Assembly: GCF_000471905.2 (NCBI RefSeq)
Contig: NW_006499751.1
Location: 6,218,523-6,282,522 of the forward strand
Length of the DNA stretch: 64,000 bases
Direction: 5' to 3'
Origin: Amborella trichopoda
Taxonomy: Eukaryota > Streptophyta > Magnoliopsida > Amborellales > Amborellaceae
Shown here: positions 47,086-58,677 of the stretch, piece by piece
Position numbering within the stretch: the first letter of the stretch is position 1
Layout of the letters: each line of letters starts with the position of its first letter
Translations under genes and position numbers: made by a program
The notes under the pieces: model-generated
The model's database searches: none
What the model saw: the letters and a program-made list of their open reading frames with translations, nothing else
What the model was told of the DNA's origin: nothing

Positions 47086-48328
47086 GTTTGATTGTGTTCT
47101 TTCTTTCTTTTCTCTGCCTTTCTTCGTTTTTGTTTCCTTTTATTTTGTTTCTGTTGTATTACTTCATTACCTTAATAAAATAGCTACCTAGTACTTCTAT
47201 CGAAGTAAAAGAAGAAGGTAAAGAACTTTTGTTTAGGAAATGACATACAGATAAGGTAAAGATCTCTTAGTGTAGGAAATAGTAAGTCGTAGTTATATTA
47301 TACCATTAGAAAGGCTATTGTGGATGTTAGAAAGAGAGAAAATAGGAATGGTAAGTGAGAGAAAATACAAAAGGCATATAGGTGATCTTGTGAAAATATC
47401 ATTTTGGGTGGATTTTTTTTTAGACCTTGAGAGAGGGTATATTATCTTGGACAAAATTTCTATACTTCTCCTACAACATACAACTAAATGGACGGCTGAG
47501 ATGTCCCCACTCACAATATCACGTCCCTACACTATTTTATTTTTAATTATTTTTCTACGAATTATTTTGATACCAAATTTTGGACATCCACTCCTCTCTT
47601 AAACTCACACTTGTAAAAAATATAAAAAAAATAATGCCAAAAAAATAAAATAACTAAAATACCCCTGAAAGCTTCAAGGGGTATTTTGATCATTACATTT
47701 TATCGAAAAAAAATTAAAAATATTTTTCGTAGGTGCACCCCATTGAGAACATGGCAAATTTCATATTCATACAATTTGTAGAAAAAAAAACTAAAAATAA
47801 AATAATTTGAGGTGTGTGTCTCACTTGATCTAAAATGGACGACTGGATGGGAGGGGAAGCACATCTTTTATGTTGTAGTGGAAGTACATAAACTTTTCCC
47901 TATTCGCTCAACTTTTTTATTTTTTTATTTTTCTATTTTTTTATTTTTTATTCTTGCGGTTTTTATTTATTCTTTCATCATTATCAAACGAGTGGCCTCA
48001 ATTACTTCCCTTATCGTAACCTCTATATATAAGATTGAAGGTTATGCAGTTTTTAGAGTGTGATCTCATTTTCAATAACTTAATAATTTGGGTAATCTAG
48101 TGAGAATATTTTTTGGGTAATTTAGTAGGAAAGACAACCCTTACCATTTTTCCAAGTAGTTTAAAAGTTATTTTTTAAAAGTGCAAGTAAAGTGGTGTCA
48201 TTAGAGATAAAAACTACTGGAAAATTACAAATAACCCTCAAGAATAGACTTCTTATAGAACTTACCCCCAACCAAAAAAAATTTCACTTTTTATCCCAAA
48301 TTTAATTTTCCTAGTAAAGACCTCCAAG
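47086..48328. other. AT-rich intergenic DNA, no feature seen
   Basis: Long A/T runs and short frames only. Nothing recognisable on either strand. Confidence 0.6.
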
Positions 48329-50066
48329 CAGTGTTTTAAAAAACGGCGAGTCACAACAGACTCGCTCGAGTCGACACAGGAATCGGCCACCCCATGTTGA
48401 TTCCAGTAAAACACGTTAAGTCGTCCGATTCTAGAAAGGTATCGACAATTCTGTACAGAGAACCGCTCGAGTCAGCGGTTCTGTATAGTGAACCGCTTGA
48501 ATCATTATAATTAAGAACCCAAGACCTCCCTACATCAGCATGCGTCAGCTTGTACCCTGCCTATGTCAGCATGGGTCAGTGTGGACTAACCCTCATATGC
48601 GCTTATAAAGTGCAAACCCCACATGCACGTGGCAAGCAACAACCTTCAACGCGCAGTACCATACACGTGGCCAAGACGACAATCAATTGATTAGGATGGT
48701 TGAGTTCTTTTATAACACTATTTCTTTCCACATCACTTCGATGTGGGGACATTCTTGTGAGTTGAAAAACCATGGCAAATATTATTAGCTTGGGATAAAT
48801 TGCAGTGAGATGGTGTATGCATGATGGTGTACGCTCAACGATGTATGCCCATCATGAATAAGAAGGTTGTACGTCGGATGGTGGCAATTAAATTAGACGT
48901 TAAAAATAGAATTATTAAAAATAATAATTGGGTGCCCATCTCCCCTATCTTTCACGAAAAATCTTTAAATTTACTTACCAAAAAAACATAAAAACTCTAT
49001 TAAGCTATTATATCATGGGATTATTTCATTATATGATTAATAATTAATTAATTAGTTAATTAGGATTAAAAAATTAGTACTAGCCCATAGGATATTGAAA
49101 TAAAAATAATAAAAATATCAATTCTAGTCTATTGGATATTAAAAAAAAATAGTTTAGAGATATTTTAAGAGAGAAAAATAACACTAATTCATACCATTTT
49201 AGAATTTATTTCAAGCTGCTTTATCAATTATCCCACATTGCAAATATAAATTTTTTAATTTATTAATAACCAAATCTTGTATATTATTTATTAATTTATT
49301 TCTATTATAAATTTTATAATGTATTATTTTTTTTTATAATTGTAAATAAGATTGTTTAAATTCGATGATATTATAAGACATTTTATATCTTTATTTGTAT
49401 AGTAAAATAATTATAAAATATAAAGTTATAAACTAAATAACTTCAATTTATATATATATTCTTATAGTTAGTTAAGTTGTAATAATTTTGGATTAGCAAA
49501 ACACATTAATAAATGTTTGATACTTTGATGTGATACTAATTTATGTGAAAAAGTAATTTTTTTAATCTTATAATATGGAAGTATTTGTAACTATTTCCCT
49601 CACATTGCAAGTATAGATTTATTTATTTACTTTTAAATTTTATTGAAATATTATTATAAATTTATATTTCTAAATTCTATATTTCTATCCACACCAATTG
49701 TTATATATTTCATTTATTTATTTGTGAGGCTCATACCCTTGTTCATACTAATTACAATGATAACCAAGTCTTATATTTTATTTATTAATATATTTATTTT
49801 AATTATACAGACATCGAGATAGAAAAACAGGGTCTCAATAATCACCTATTTTTACAAAGTAATGAAAATACGTAATGCATCACTCCTAATTTTTTTTAGA
49901 AATTAAAATAACATTATTTTTAGAGATTTATAGGGATTTTTTAAAGATTTTTTGACACAAAAATTACCGATTCCGCCCACTTCCCGATTCGAAACGCCAA
50001 TTCACCGGTCCATAAGGTTTTTGGGGTGCCCGATCCGAGACATCGATCCGTTTTTTAAACCAATAC
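48329..50066. mobile_element. Decayed relative of the foldback TIR element (tentative)
   Basis: The left end CAGTGTTTTAAAAAACG and the following cgagtc, tcgtccgattctag and gaaccgct..agcggttc words repeat the layout of the element at 7095-8429. About 1.7 kb on, the reverse complement reads GGTTTAAAAAACGGATCG and GGATCGGGCACCCC, which resembles the left arm (GAATCGGCCACCCC). The interior is very AT-rich without genes. The left end is convincing, the right end weak. Confidence 0.35.
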
Positions 50067-50109
50067 TTTCAAGTCATAAAAAACATAAAATGAAGACCAA
50101 AATACCATC

Positions 50110-50480
50110 GGGAAAGCTTGTGGTCCAGCCCAAAATGGGACGGTCTGGCACTTTGTTTTTGGAAAGCATGCGGTTTGACACAAAATAGAGGCGGTTCGGC
50201 ATTTTGGGCATGTGGCACAAAACGGGGGCGGTTCGACATTTTGGGCATGCGGTGGGGTACAAAATGGGGGCGATCTGATACTTTGCTTCGGGAAAGCATG
50301 CAATTCGGCATAAAGTAGAGGCGGTTCGACACTTTGGGCATATGCAGTCCGACATAAAATGGGGGTGGTTCGACACTTTGGGCTTCTGAAAAGCATGTAG
50401 TCTGATACAAAATAGAGGCAGTCCAGCACTTCGGGCATGTGATGATTCGACACAAAATGAGGAGGTCTGGCACTATAGGC
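50110..50480. repeat. Minisatellite upstream of PAP15
   Basis: Eight imperfect units share gacacaaaat(g/a)ggggcggttcgacactttgggcatg-like sequence. Units of about 42 and 52 bp tend to alternate, the longer ones containing ggaaagcatg. Open frames through it (CPKCRTA repeats on the minus strand) are products of the repeat. Confidence 0.8.
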
Positions 50481-50957
50481 AATTTTGTCAAAAAAGAATA
50501 TTACTTTTTTGACTTGGGGGTATTTGTTAAAAAATTCAATTAAAAAAAAAAAATTTCTTATAGATCCATAATTCCTCATACTATTTCATTGTAGACCCTC
50601 TCTCGTTTTTTTTTCAAGCGGCATAAGGAAACGTCGAAGTATTTGATCATACCCCTTCATCTCTTATATCCCTCTTTTATTGACTTTTGATTATAAAAAT
50701 TAGTTTTAACAAAACAATTTACACCATTTTAATGGGTGGAAAGGAGAAAAAAGAGTTAAAAAAGTTATTGAGTTAAAATAATATAAAAAATTTTATTAAG
50801 ACTAATTTTTATAGTCAAATATCAATGAAATAATGAGGTAAGAGATGAGGGGGTAGTAAAATCCTTAATGATGTGCTTATGATACTCGAAACAAAAACCG
50901 AAGGGTGCTGCGGCCTCGAAGTAGGACCCGTTCCAAAAAGTAGGCTTATCTTCAAAG

Positions 50958-50965
50958 GAATATGC
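50958..50965. promoter_or_regulatory. P1BS-like site (PHR1 binding), GAATATGC
   Basis: Matches the GNATATNC consensus bound by PHR1-type phosphate-starvation regulators and lies 303 bases before the PAP15 start codon. With six fixed positions such a match is expected about once per 4 kb by chance, so this is suggestive only. Confidence 0.4.
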
Positions 50966-51113
50966 GTCATTGCAGATGAGGCGGGGAGTACGAGGACGTA
51001 CTTTGCACGTCTCGCGGAAAACAGTTCCCAACGTTACCGGCCAAAAGAAATTTTCCCACATATGCTCCCTCTCTTCTCGATTCTGCAACAAATTCAAAGC
51101 GCCATTCTCTCTC

Positions 51114-51124
51114 TAAATATAAGG
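51114..51124 (+). promoter_or_regulatory. TATA-like element of PAP15
   Basis: taaatataagg lies about 145 bases upstream of the start codon, followed by a CT-rich stretch usual for plant 5' UTRs. The transcription start is not known. Confidence 0.4.
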
Positions 51125-51267
51125 CCATCTATATGCCATTCCCCCTCTCTCTCCAAAAAAACAATAAAAGTAACCGACAAACCTGAATTCTTCTTCTTGG
51201 CCTTTACTCCGTTGGAATTTGAAAGGAAGGAGAACTCCGCTTTTCGTTCTTCAAAAGCAAAAGATTC

Positions 51268-53079
51268 ATGGAGTTGCTCTGCTTTTTACTCGCCTTAATC
51301 TCTGTGTTATCTGTGTTTTCAGGTGCCATTGCCAAAATCCCTACTACTGTCGATGGCCCCTTCGATCCCATTACTGTCCCTTTTGATAACTCTCTTCGTG
51401 GCCACGCCATTGATTTGCCCGATTCTGATCCTCGTGTCGGAAAACGTGGAAGAACTTTTGAACCTGAACAGATTTCTCTCTCTTTGTCCACACCTGATGC
51501 AATTTGGGTCTCCTACATCACAGGTTTGTTTTTCTCTCCGTTTCTCTCTCATTCTTTGCTTGGGTTTGTTTTTTCTTTTGATTTGTTGTGTTTCCTTCAT
51601 CGCAGATTTGAGCTTCTTATCCGATTCTCTGTATTCACTTTTGATCCCATTTCATAGCTTTTGTTACAAATTTGCTCGTTTCCTATCTGGAAAATTTGTT
51701 GGGTTTCCCTCTCTCATCATATTATTGAATTCTCTCTTATTTTCTCCTTTTTTTTCAGAAATTTGGTGGGTTTATTTGGTGAATTACAGTCTGCTTGTCC
51801 TATTTCTATTTCTTTATGGATGTAAAAATTTCTCCCTGTTCTTGTTTTTAATTCCTTTACATTCATTCTTCCTGGTGCTTTTTATATCTCGCCTGGTCTT
51901 TGTTTCTTTTCTGATCAATTTCTCTCTCATAAATTTCTCTCGATTCTGGGTTTTTTGTTCGCCATTCAATTTTCTGTTGAAGAATTGGTTACAAATTTGT
52001 TGTTTGAATTACAGGGGATTTTCACATTGGTAATGGCACGAAGCGCTTGGATCCTTCAAGTGTGAAAAGTGTGGTTCGTTATGGCCCGCTGAGATACCCT
52101 ATGGCCCATGAAGCCACTGGTTATTCTCTGGTTTATGATCAGCTCTATCCGTTCGAGGGCATGCAAAATTACAGTTCTGGCATAATCCATCATGTTCGTC
52201 TCACTGGTACCTTTTGCTTTCACTTGTTCTCTCTCTGTTTTTTTTTTTTCCCCTTTGTTTGGGGGTGGATAGGCTGGGTTTCGAAAGCACAACCTCCTCA
52301 GGGTTGAGACAAAAAGCTAGTTCCAGTTGAGCTATGGGCTCGAATCCTGCTTTTCACTTTCTCTCTCATCTGGTGTCTTTTCTTCTTTCATGGTTTTAGT
52401 GTTTTTAGGGCATTTTGCATGGGTTCCAACCTGCAACCTCATTGCTGTAACAGCGACCTCTTCCCTATTGAACCATGGACCTGAAAATTTCGGGTTTTTA
52501 ATATTTTTACTTTCTCCCTCATCCTTCCTCCAATTGTTCTCCAGTGGAAACAAATATCTCTCTCTCTAGGCTTGAGTGTAATGGTAAGGCACCATTGAAA
52601 TTTTGTCTCCCAAACAAACCAAGCTACCTCTCCTCCATCTCTTGCGTCTTCCCTAAAACTTTGGCCCAGTGCTTAGATGCCCTTGAACTCTATATCCAAA
52701 TCTTCCCAAGCTAACTCTCTCTCTCTCTCTCTCTCTCCCCCTAGGCCTGAAACCAGGAAAAAGGTACTATTATCGATGCGGGGACTCATCAAATGGGCCA
52801 ATGAGCCCAATCAAGTCTTTCAGGACAATGCCGGAAGTTCGCGATAAAAGTTATCCGGGGAGAATTGGAGTCGTGGGGGACTTGGGTCTCACATATAACA
52901 CCACCTCTACCGTGGATCACCTGCGTCGAAACGATCCAGATCTCATTCTTCTTGTTGGGGATGTTACTTATGCGAATCTGTACCTTACTAATGGCTCTGG
53001 TGCTGATTGTTATGCCTGTGCCTTCCCTGATACGCCAATCCATGAAACCTACCAGCCCAGATGGGATTACTGGGGAAGG

Positions 53080-53110
<31 letters not shown>

Positions 53111-56100
53111 ATCACTTTGATGTTGTGCATCCTCTATCTCTCATTTGTTGAATGTTGCTTTGCTATTTCTCTCTTGTTTATTAGGTGATCTTTCTGAGTT
53201 TTATGTTACTTTTCTCTATTTCTCTCTTATTTGTTGGATGTTGTTTCTCTTCTCTTTTTCTCTCTTATGGATTGGATACCTTTCTACTGCTCACTCTTTG
53301 AATTACGTTTCATTCCTCATCTGACTTAATTATGTTTATCAGCATACAATTCCTGATTTCCAAACAAAGGCTATGTTAGTTATGTTTTTCTTCTATTTGA
53401 CAATAACCTATTTATTCAGGTTAAAAAAACGAATTGAGCTCAAAACCACTGGGCTAGGGGAGTTCTCCCTACAGTCATGGCCATTCGACAATTTCTTTTG
53501 AACTTTCAGAAGACCTCCCAGGGGTCTCAATCTCCTAGTATTGCTCTTGTAAGCATCATTAAGTTGGAGTTCTTGATCCCATGAGCTAGTTTTTGGTGAA
53601 CTTGAATTTTTAATGGATGGGGTACTATACATCATGTCTTTAGATAACTGACCGGCATTCTATTTTTGCTTCTGTCTTGTGTAAGTCCTCTAATAATGGA
53701 GGTATAAATATTTGTAAACAATGCGTTTTCTTTATTTTTTTCACTACATAATTAAGGATCTAAGCCTCTACGTCTTCCAACATTAAGAATGAAAAGAAAA
53801 GGATCTCTATACTCATGCTCGACATGAAATGGATGTTCAGGCCAAAATGGTGACATTGGTTTGATTGAAACTGAAGGTTTATAGAGCCACTGGTGTCAAG
53901 AGTTCCAATGATGGTGGTTGAAGGGAACCATGAAATCGAAGAGCAAGCTTTCAACAAAACATTTGTGGCTTATAGCTCCAGGTTTGCATTCCCCAGTGAG
54001 GAGAGTGGATCCAAGTCCACATTTTACTACTCATTCGATGCCGGGGGCATACATTTCATCATGCTCAGTGCCTACACCTCTTATTACAAGTCAGGTAATG
54101 AAGAATTCTTTCCCGTTTGTCTCTGTTTGTTCTTTTTTTCTTATGAATTTTGGGTCAGTTGCCTTGGAATTCATTGAGGTCAAATTTTTGGGAATTGGAA
54201 TATGTATACTTAGGCTTGATTCTGAGGATGTTTATCATGCATGAACATGCTATTGAGTTTGTGCATGAAACATGACATTACGTGACATCCAGTAAATGTC
54301 ACATTTTATAGATTAATACACCACTGCAGACCTACTTGAAGAGCTCATGATCGAACCTAACATTACACAAATAAATGGGGACACAGGTCTGTTTTTCTCT
54401 CGTTATAGCGGTTTTATAGTGTTGTTGTTGACCATATACATGGTAATTGTGTGTACTTGTGTGTATGTGTGGCAAAATGAGGTTGTAGACCATAAATATT
54501 ATTCAAAAGTAACTATTCTTGTTCATGTACTATCATTGCCCTACACAGCAAAAAGATACTGTTCTTGTTGTTTCTAATGATTGTTCCCACAAAAATGCAA
54601 TAGAGAAATGTACATTTTCCTTTTGGAAAATTAACAAATTTTTCATAATAATCATATTATTAGTAGCTACAAGCAAGTTCATCTTTCTAAATGAGCGTCA
54701 TTACCTCTTTCTTTATCTTTTTTTGGAGAAAAGATCAAGAATGGCCACAAGATGGAAGATGCACTTGAATGGAAAGACATGACAAAAATATTAATGGTTG
54801 CTTATAATGATTATGGAACACTCTTTGGTGAAAGTTTGGAGAATATCCAAGGACATTTGCTTTCAATTTTCTTTCCACATATTCTCACTGAAAGTCAGAA
54901 TTCAATCTGATTGACCACACTATGGAGAGTTTTATGGATGATTGCATCAGATGATAAACCATTCTAAGCCATGTATGGGAACTGATCATAAAAGTCACAA
55001 CAATAAAGGAAAACTTAAAACAGAATATTTTTAGCTTTCATATTCCTATGCAATTTATTAATCTAGATGTTTCTCTTTTCCAGGAGACCAGTACAAGTGG
55101 TTGCAGAAGGATCTTGAGAAGGTGGACAGGGCTGTGACTCCATGGCTGGTAGTTTCTTGGCACCCACCATGGTACAGCACCTACAAGGCTCATTACAGAG
55201 AAGCTGAATGCATGAGGGTGGAGATGGAGGAACTCCTCTACTCCTATGGTGTTGACATCATCTTCAATGGACATGTACATTATCTAATAACATATTTTCG
55301 TCTTGTAAAGAGTCATTTGCGTTATAACGCCCCGAAATATAGTTATTTATCATACTCCGCTTTTCTTTCGACAAAGACTTTTTCCTGTAAAATCCATCAT
55401 ATATATCCTGCTCATTTTGGTAATAAATTTTACAATGGTTCATTGAGAAAAAAGATCTATGTTGTTAATAAATATACCCCTTGTGGCAAACTTTTGTCAG
55501 GTTCATGCCTATGAAAGATCAAACAGAGTATATAACTATACGTTGGATCCCTGTGGTCCCATTTATATCACAGTTGGAGATGGGGGTAACAGAGAGAAGA
55601 TGTCCATTTCCCATGCTGATGATAAGGATGGATGCCCTGAGCCCTCATCCACACCAGACCCTTTCATGGGTGGATTCTGTGCTGCTAATTTCACTGCAGG
55701 CCCAGCTGCCGGCAAGTTTTGCTGGGACCGCCAGCCTGAATTCAGTGCTTATCGAGAGAGCAGTTTTGGCCATGGAATTCTAGAAGTGAGTGTCTGGTCC
55801 TTGAGAAATTTAATGGTTTTATTGATTTTTTTTTTAATTAAGTGAATTTTATCAACAGTCTTCAAGAGATGCACGTTGACCTAAATTTCATGTTCAAATT
55901 TGGAGAAGTTCTCAAAGTACAATACTATAATGAGTCATTAATGGGTTAAACTGTTGAGGGGCAGTTTCCAATTCTGCTCCTCCATCAAATTGGTATCTCG
56001 CTTAGTCATTCATGAAGATTTTGGTGTCTACAGATACTAATATCTCTCATAAGTAATTTTCTTTAAAACCATTTTGGTTTTTGATGGAACATAAAAATTA

Positions 56101-57842
56101 GAAATTGCCCCTCCATCAATATGTGGCCTCTTATGATTTGTACTTTATGTATAACGTGATGGGTTCTTTGAAAGTCTGACAAGGTATGGGTGTGATGTTA
56201 AATAGTGAATCTCTTGGGTGTGGTTTGATAAAATTCCCCAAAAAATATTAGTGGTATTTAGTTCATAGAATGGTAGGTTTAAATGGTACTTCTACACTCC
56301 AAAAGAAAGCTACTTGTGTGATTTCTCCTTGATCTTTGCAGGAAAATGACCATCATGAACTGCGTTATTTTTTTAATGTGCCATATACGAACTTGAATAC
56401 CTTTTTAATGACAATAGTTCATTTTCTTGCTCTGTTTTTTATCTTGTATTTATTTCCATATTTTTGATAAGGCCTTACCATTTTTTGGATGGGAATGAAC
56501 TTTAGTATATTCAATTTGTGAAAGATCATTAACTTTTTCTGAATTCATGCTTTACCTATATATTTTATTGTTGCTTTTTGTTAGTATTACAATTTTTACA
56601 TAATCTTGTTATTCTGCCTATTTGTATGAAAAAATTAGGCAATATGGATCATAACCATAGGATCCTGGATACATATGGGGGTGTGTCCAGTAGGATGAGG
56701 GTGTATGAAATTATCTTGAACCATGAAGCCGTTTTCCTTTGTGATTATTAATAGTTGAAAACGTCCTGTTGCATTTCTGTCCCTCTTCTCTAGTTTTCCT
56801 CTTGATGATGATCAGGATCACATGATTTTCTTTTTTTGTGCCCGTATACACACGAGCCTGTTTGTGTTGTAGTGTACTGTTTCACAATGAGATTATTTCT
56901 CAGTTTATTTTTCCAGTTATTTTTTAATAAGATTCTGATGCATCAAATGCTTCTGTTCTGCGCTCCCTTTTAGAAACAGAAGTCAGCAAAGTCTGTATTT
57001 CAGATAGATAAAGATTTACATCTAATCTTTTTTTAGCATGTCTTGTGATGACTATGTTTTATTTTCATAAATCTCATGCATCAAATGCTTATGTTCTGAA
57101 CTCCCTTGTAGAAACAGAAGTCAGCGTAGTCTGTATTTTAGAAAGATAAAGATTTACATCTAATGTTTTTTAGCATGAGGATTTCTCTCATGTGATGGCT
57201 ATGTTTTATTTACATAGGGGAATATACTTATCTGGATGGTTTTCTTCCTGTTTCTATTTTGTAACCAGATCTCTGCTCCTTAAAAGAGTAGTGGTCAGAA
57301 TTTTCATGTTGCAGCATTATGTAAAATGATCATAATATGCTTGATTACATATAGTTGAAACTAATGTGGGCTTTATTTTACAAAAGGAATTAAGTTGAAA
57401 TATTAGTTCTTTTGTTTCTATTTCCTTTTTAATTTTTCTTCTTTCTGGCTTTCTAATTGGTTAACATGATCCGCTTTAAGTTTGTGACAAAAAGAACCTT
57501 ACAATTGAACTATGAGGAACTGAGTCTCCTCTCACATTTTGGTTTCCATATCTACCAGTTTTCTTTTGGGTAAAATAGTTTCAACAATTACAATTTTAAA
57601 TATGATGTTTCAGGAGCTATTTGAGCATATAACCTTACCTTTGATATGTGCAGGTGAAGAATGAAACATATGCTCTTTGGACATGGCATAGGAACCAGGA
57701 TATGTATAACGGCATAGGTGACCAAATTTACATAGTGAGGCAGCCCAACAAGTGCCCTGTCCACCATAAGGTGATTAAGCCATTCAGAGGACCTGGTTCT
57801 GTTGCAGCTAAATCATTGTTTACATCTCCGCATGTCTGGTAG
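51268..57842 (+). CDS. PAP15: Purple acid phosphatase, PAP15 type (7 exons, 554 aa)
   Basis: Metallophosphoesterase that releases phosphate from organic esters. PAP15 members act on phytate and are secreted or vacuolar. Exons: 51268-51523, 52015-52206, 52745-53078, 53877-54094, 55084-55274, 55501-55785, 57654-57842. All introns are GT-AG and phases join without a stop. A signal peptide (MELLCFLLAL..SGAIA) likely ends near residue 22. An N-terminal beta domain (FEPEQISLSLS, about 64) precedes the catalytic domain. Metal motifs are complete: GDLG 194-197, GDVTY 221-225, GNHE 277-280, VSWH 357-360 and GHVH 396-399. Intron 5 falls inside GHVH. HPPWY, YERSNRVYNY and SSFGHGILE are also typical. N-glycosylation motifs include N92 and N137. 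Length fits high-molecular-weight plant PAPs (about 530-550 aa). The intron 3 acceptor (tgaag, 53876) has a weak pyrimidine tract but gives the conserved WGRF join. No frameshift seen. PAP23-type assignment is the alternative. Confidence 0.93.
52270..52480 (-). repeat. Two tRNA-derived SINE-like heads in PAP15 intron 2
   Basis: On the minus strand a perfect pol III box A (TAGCTCAACTGG, 52323-52334) is followed 35 bases on by a box B-like CTTTCGAAACC (52277-52287). A second pair, TGGTTCAATAGG (52464-52475) and GGTTGGAACCC (52421-52431), lies beside it with 32-base spacing. Box distances fit tRNA-derived SINE heads. Neither folds into an evident complete tRNA. Confidence 0.45.
56935..57216. repeat. 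Tandem duplication in PAP15 intron 6
   Basis: Two copies about 137 bp apart start with catcaaatgctt.tgttctg and share agaaacagaagtcagc, agataaagatttacatctaat and ctatgttttatt. The second copy has a small insertion. Intron 6 (55786-57653, 1868 bp) otherwise shows nothing. Confidence 0.8.
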
Positions 57843-58677
57843 AAAGGGCAAGAAAATCCCCATGAAAAGTGAAACTCCGCAATTATTACGGCTTGGGGAA
57901 CATAATTATCTTATTAAACATACATAAAAAACATACAGGATATATGTGTAGTTACAGACACCCTAACTTACCCCAAAGAAAAAAAAGAGCGAACAAAATG
58001 AATAGAAACAAAGAAAAGAAAAAAGCAGCATTTCTTTGTAGATGTGAAGATTTTGAAAGGATGTACAGGGGAAAATATTTTCGTGTTCTGCAACAGTATT
58101 TGAAAGTGTAAATACAAATATAGTTCCATGTTGATGTCTGATCTATGAATATAACTCTCTTTTTGCCTCATTTTACTTTAGGTGGTGGTAGGGGTAACAT
58201 TGGTTTGAGGCAGCTCGTTAAACGTGGCAAGGAGCTTGTACTTGGACTTGTGGACCCTACATCAAATGTCAAACTTTGGTTTAAAACGTTGTCTAATTTT
58301 CATGAAATTTTTTTGTCAAAGTTTAGTAAAATATAGGGTGAAATTTTCGGTCGATCTTTTGATTGGTATTCGATAATTCAGTGTTTGCCAAGCCTCCAGA
58401 AGATAAATTTGTCATTGACGACCCATCTGGTCAGTGTTGCCAATCCTTGGACTACAGTTGTTGTTTGCTGTATTATATTGGATTTCCATGCAGAATAGCC
58501 TTGAAACTCCATTGATCATTTTGCAATTTAAGTGATAGGCTTTTTTTGTTTTTTTTTTTTGAACCAGAGAATTATAAGGGACATTATTAGAAATATATCT
58601 TAATTGTCTCTTAATTAGAAAAAACCATGTACTTTCATTAATTTCGTTCATACATTATTTTTTTTTTTTGGGACTTT
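57843..58677. other. PAP15 3' flank, no further gene seen
   Basis: Contains the probable 3' UTR (an attaaacatac signal near 57915 is possible) and poly-T runs near 58545 and 58660. No other feature is supported. Confidence 0.5.

Noticed and set aside
50055-50579. 174-codon minus-strand frame with Cys-rich CPKCRTA repeats, like a zinc-binding protein
   Set aside because: Translation of the minisatellite; all three minus frames are open over the same repeat.
51323-52033. 236-codon hydrophobic frame suggesting a membrane protein
   Set aside because: Out of frame with PAP15 exon 1 and running through the T-rich intron 1.
55459-55500. Possible read-through of PAP15 exon 6 upstream of 55501
   Set aside because: The conserved GHVH join fixes the acceptor at 55501; upstream sequence is intronic.
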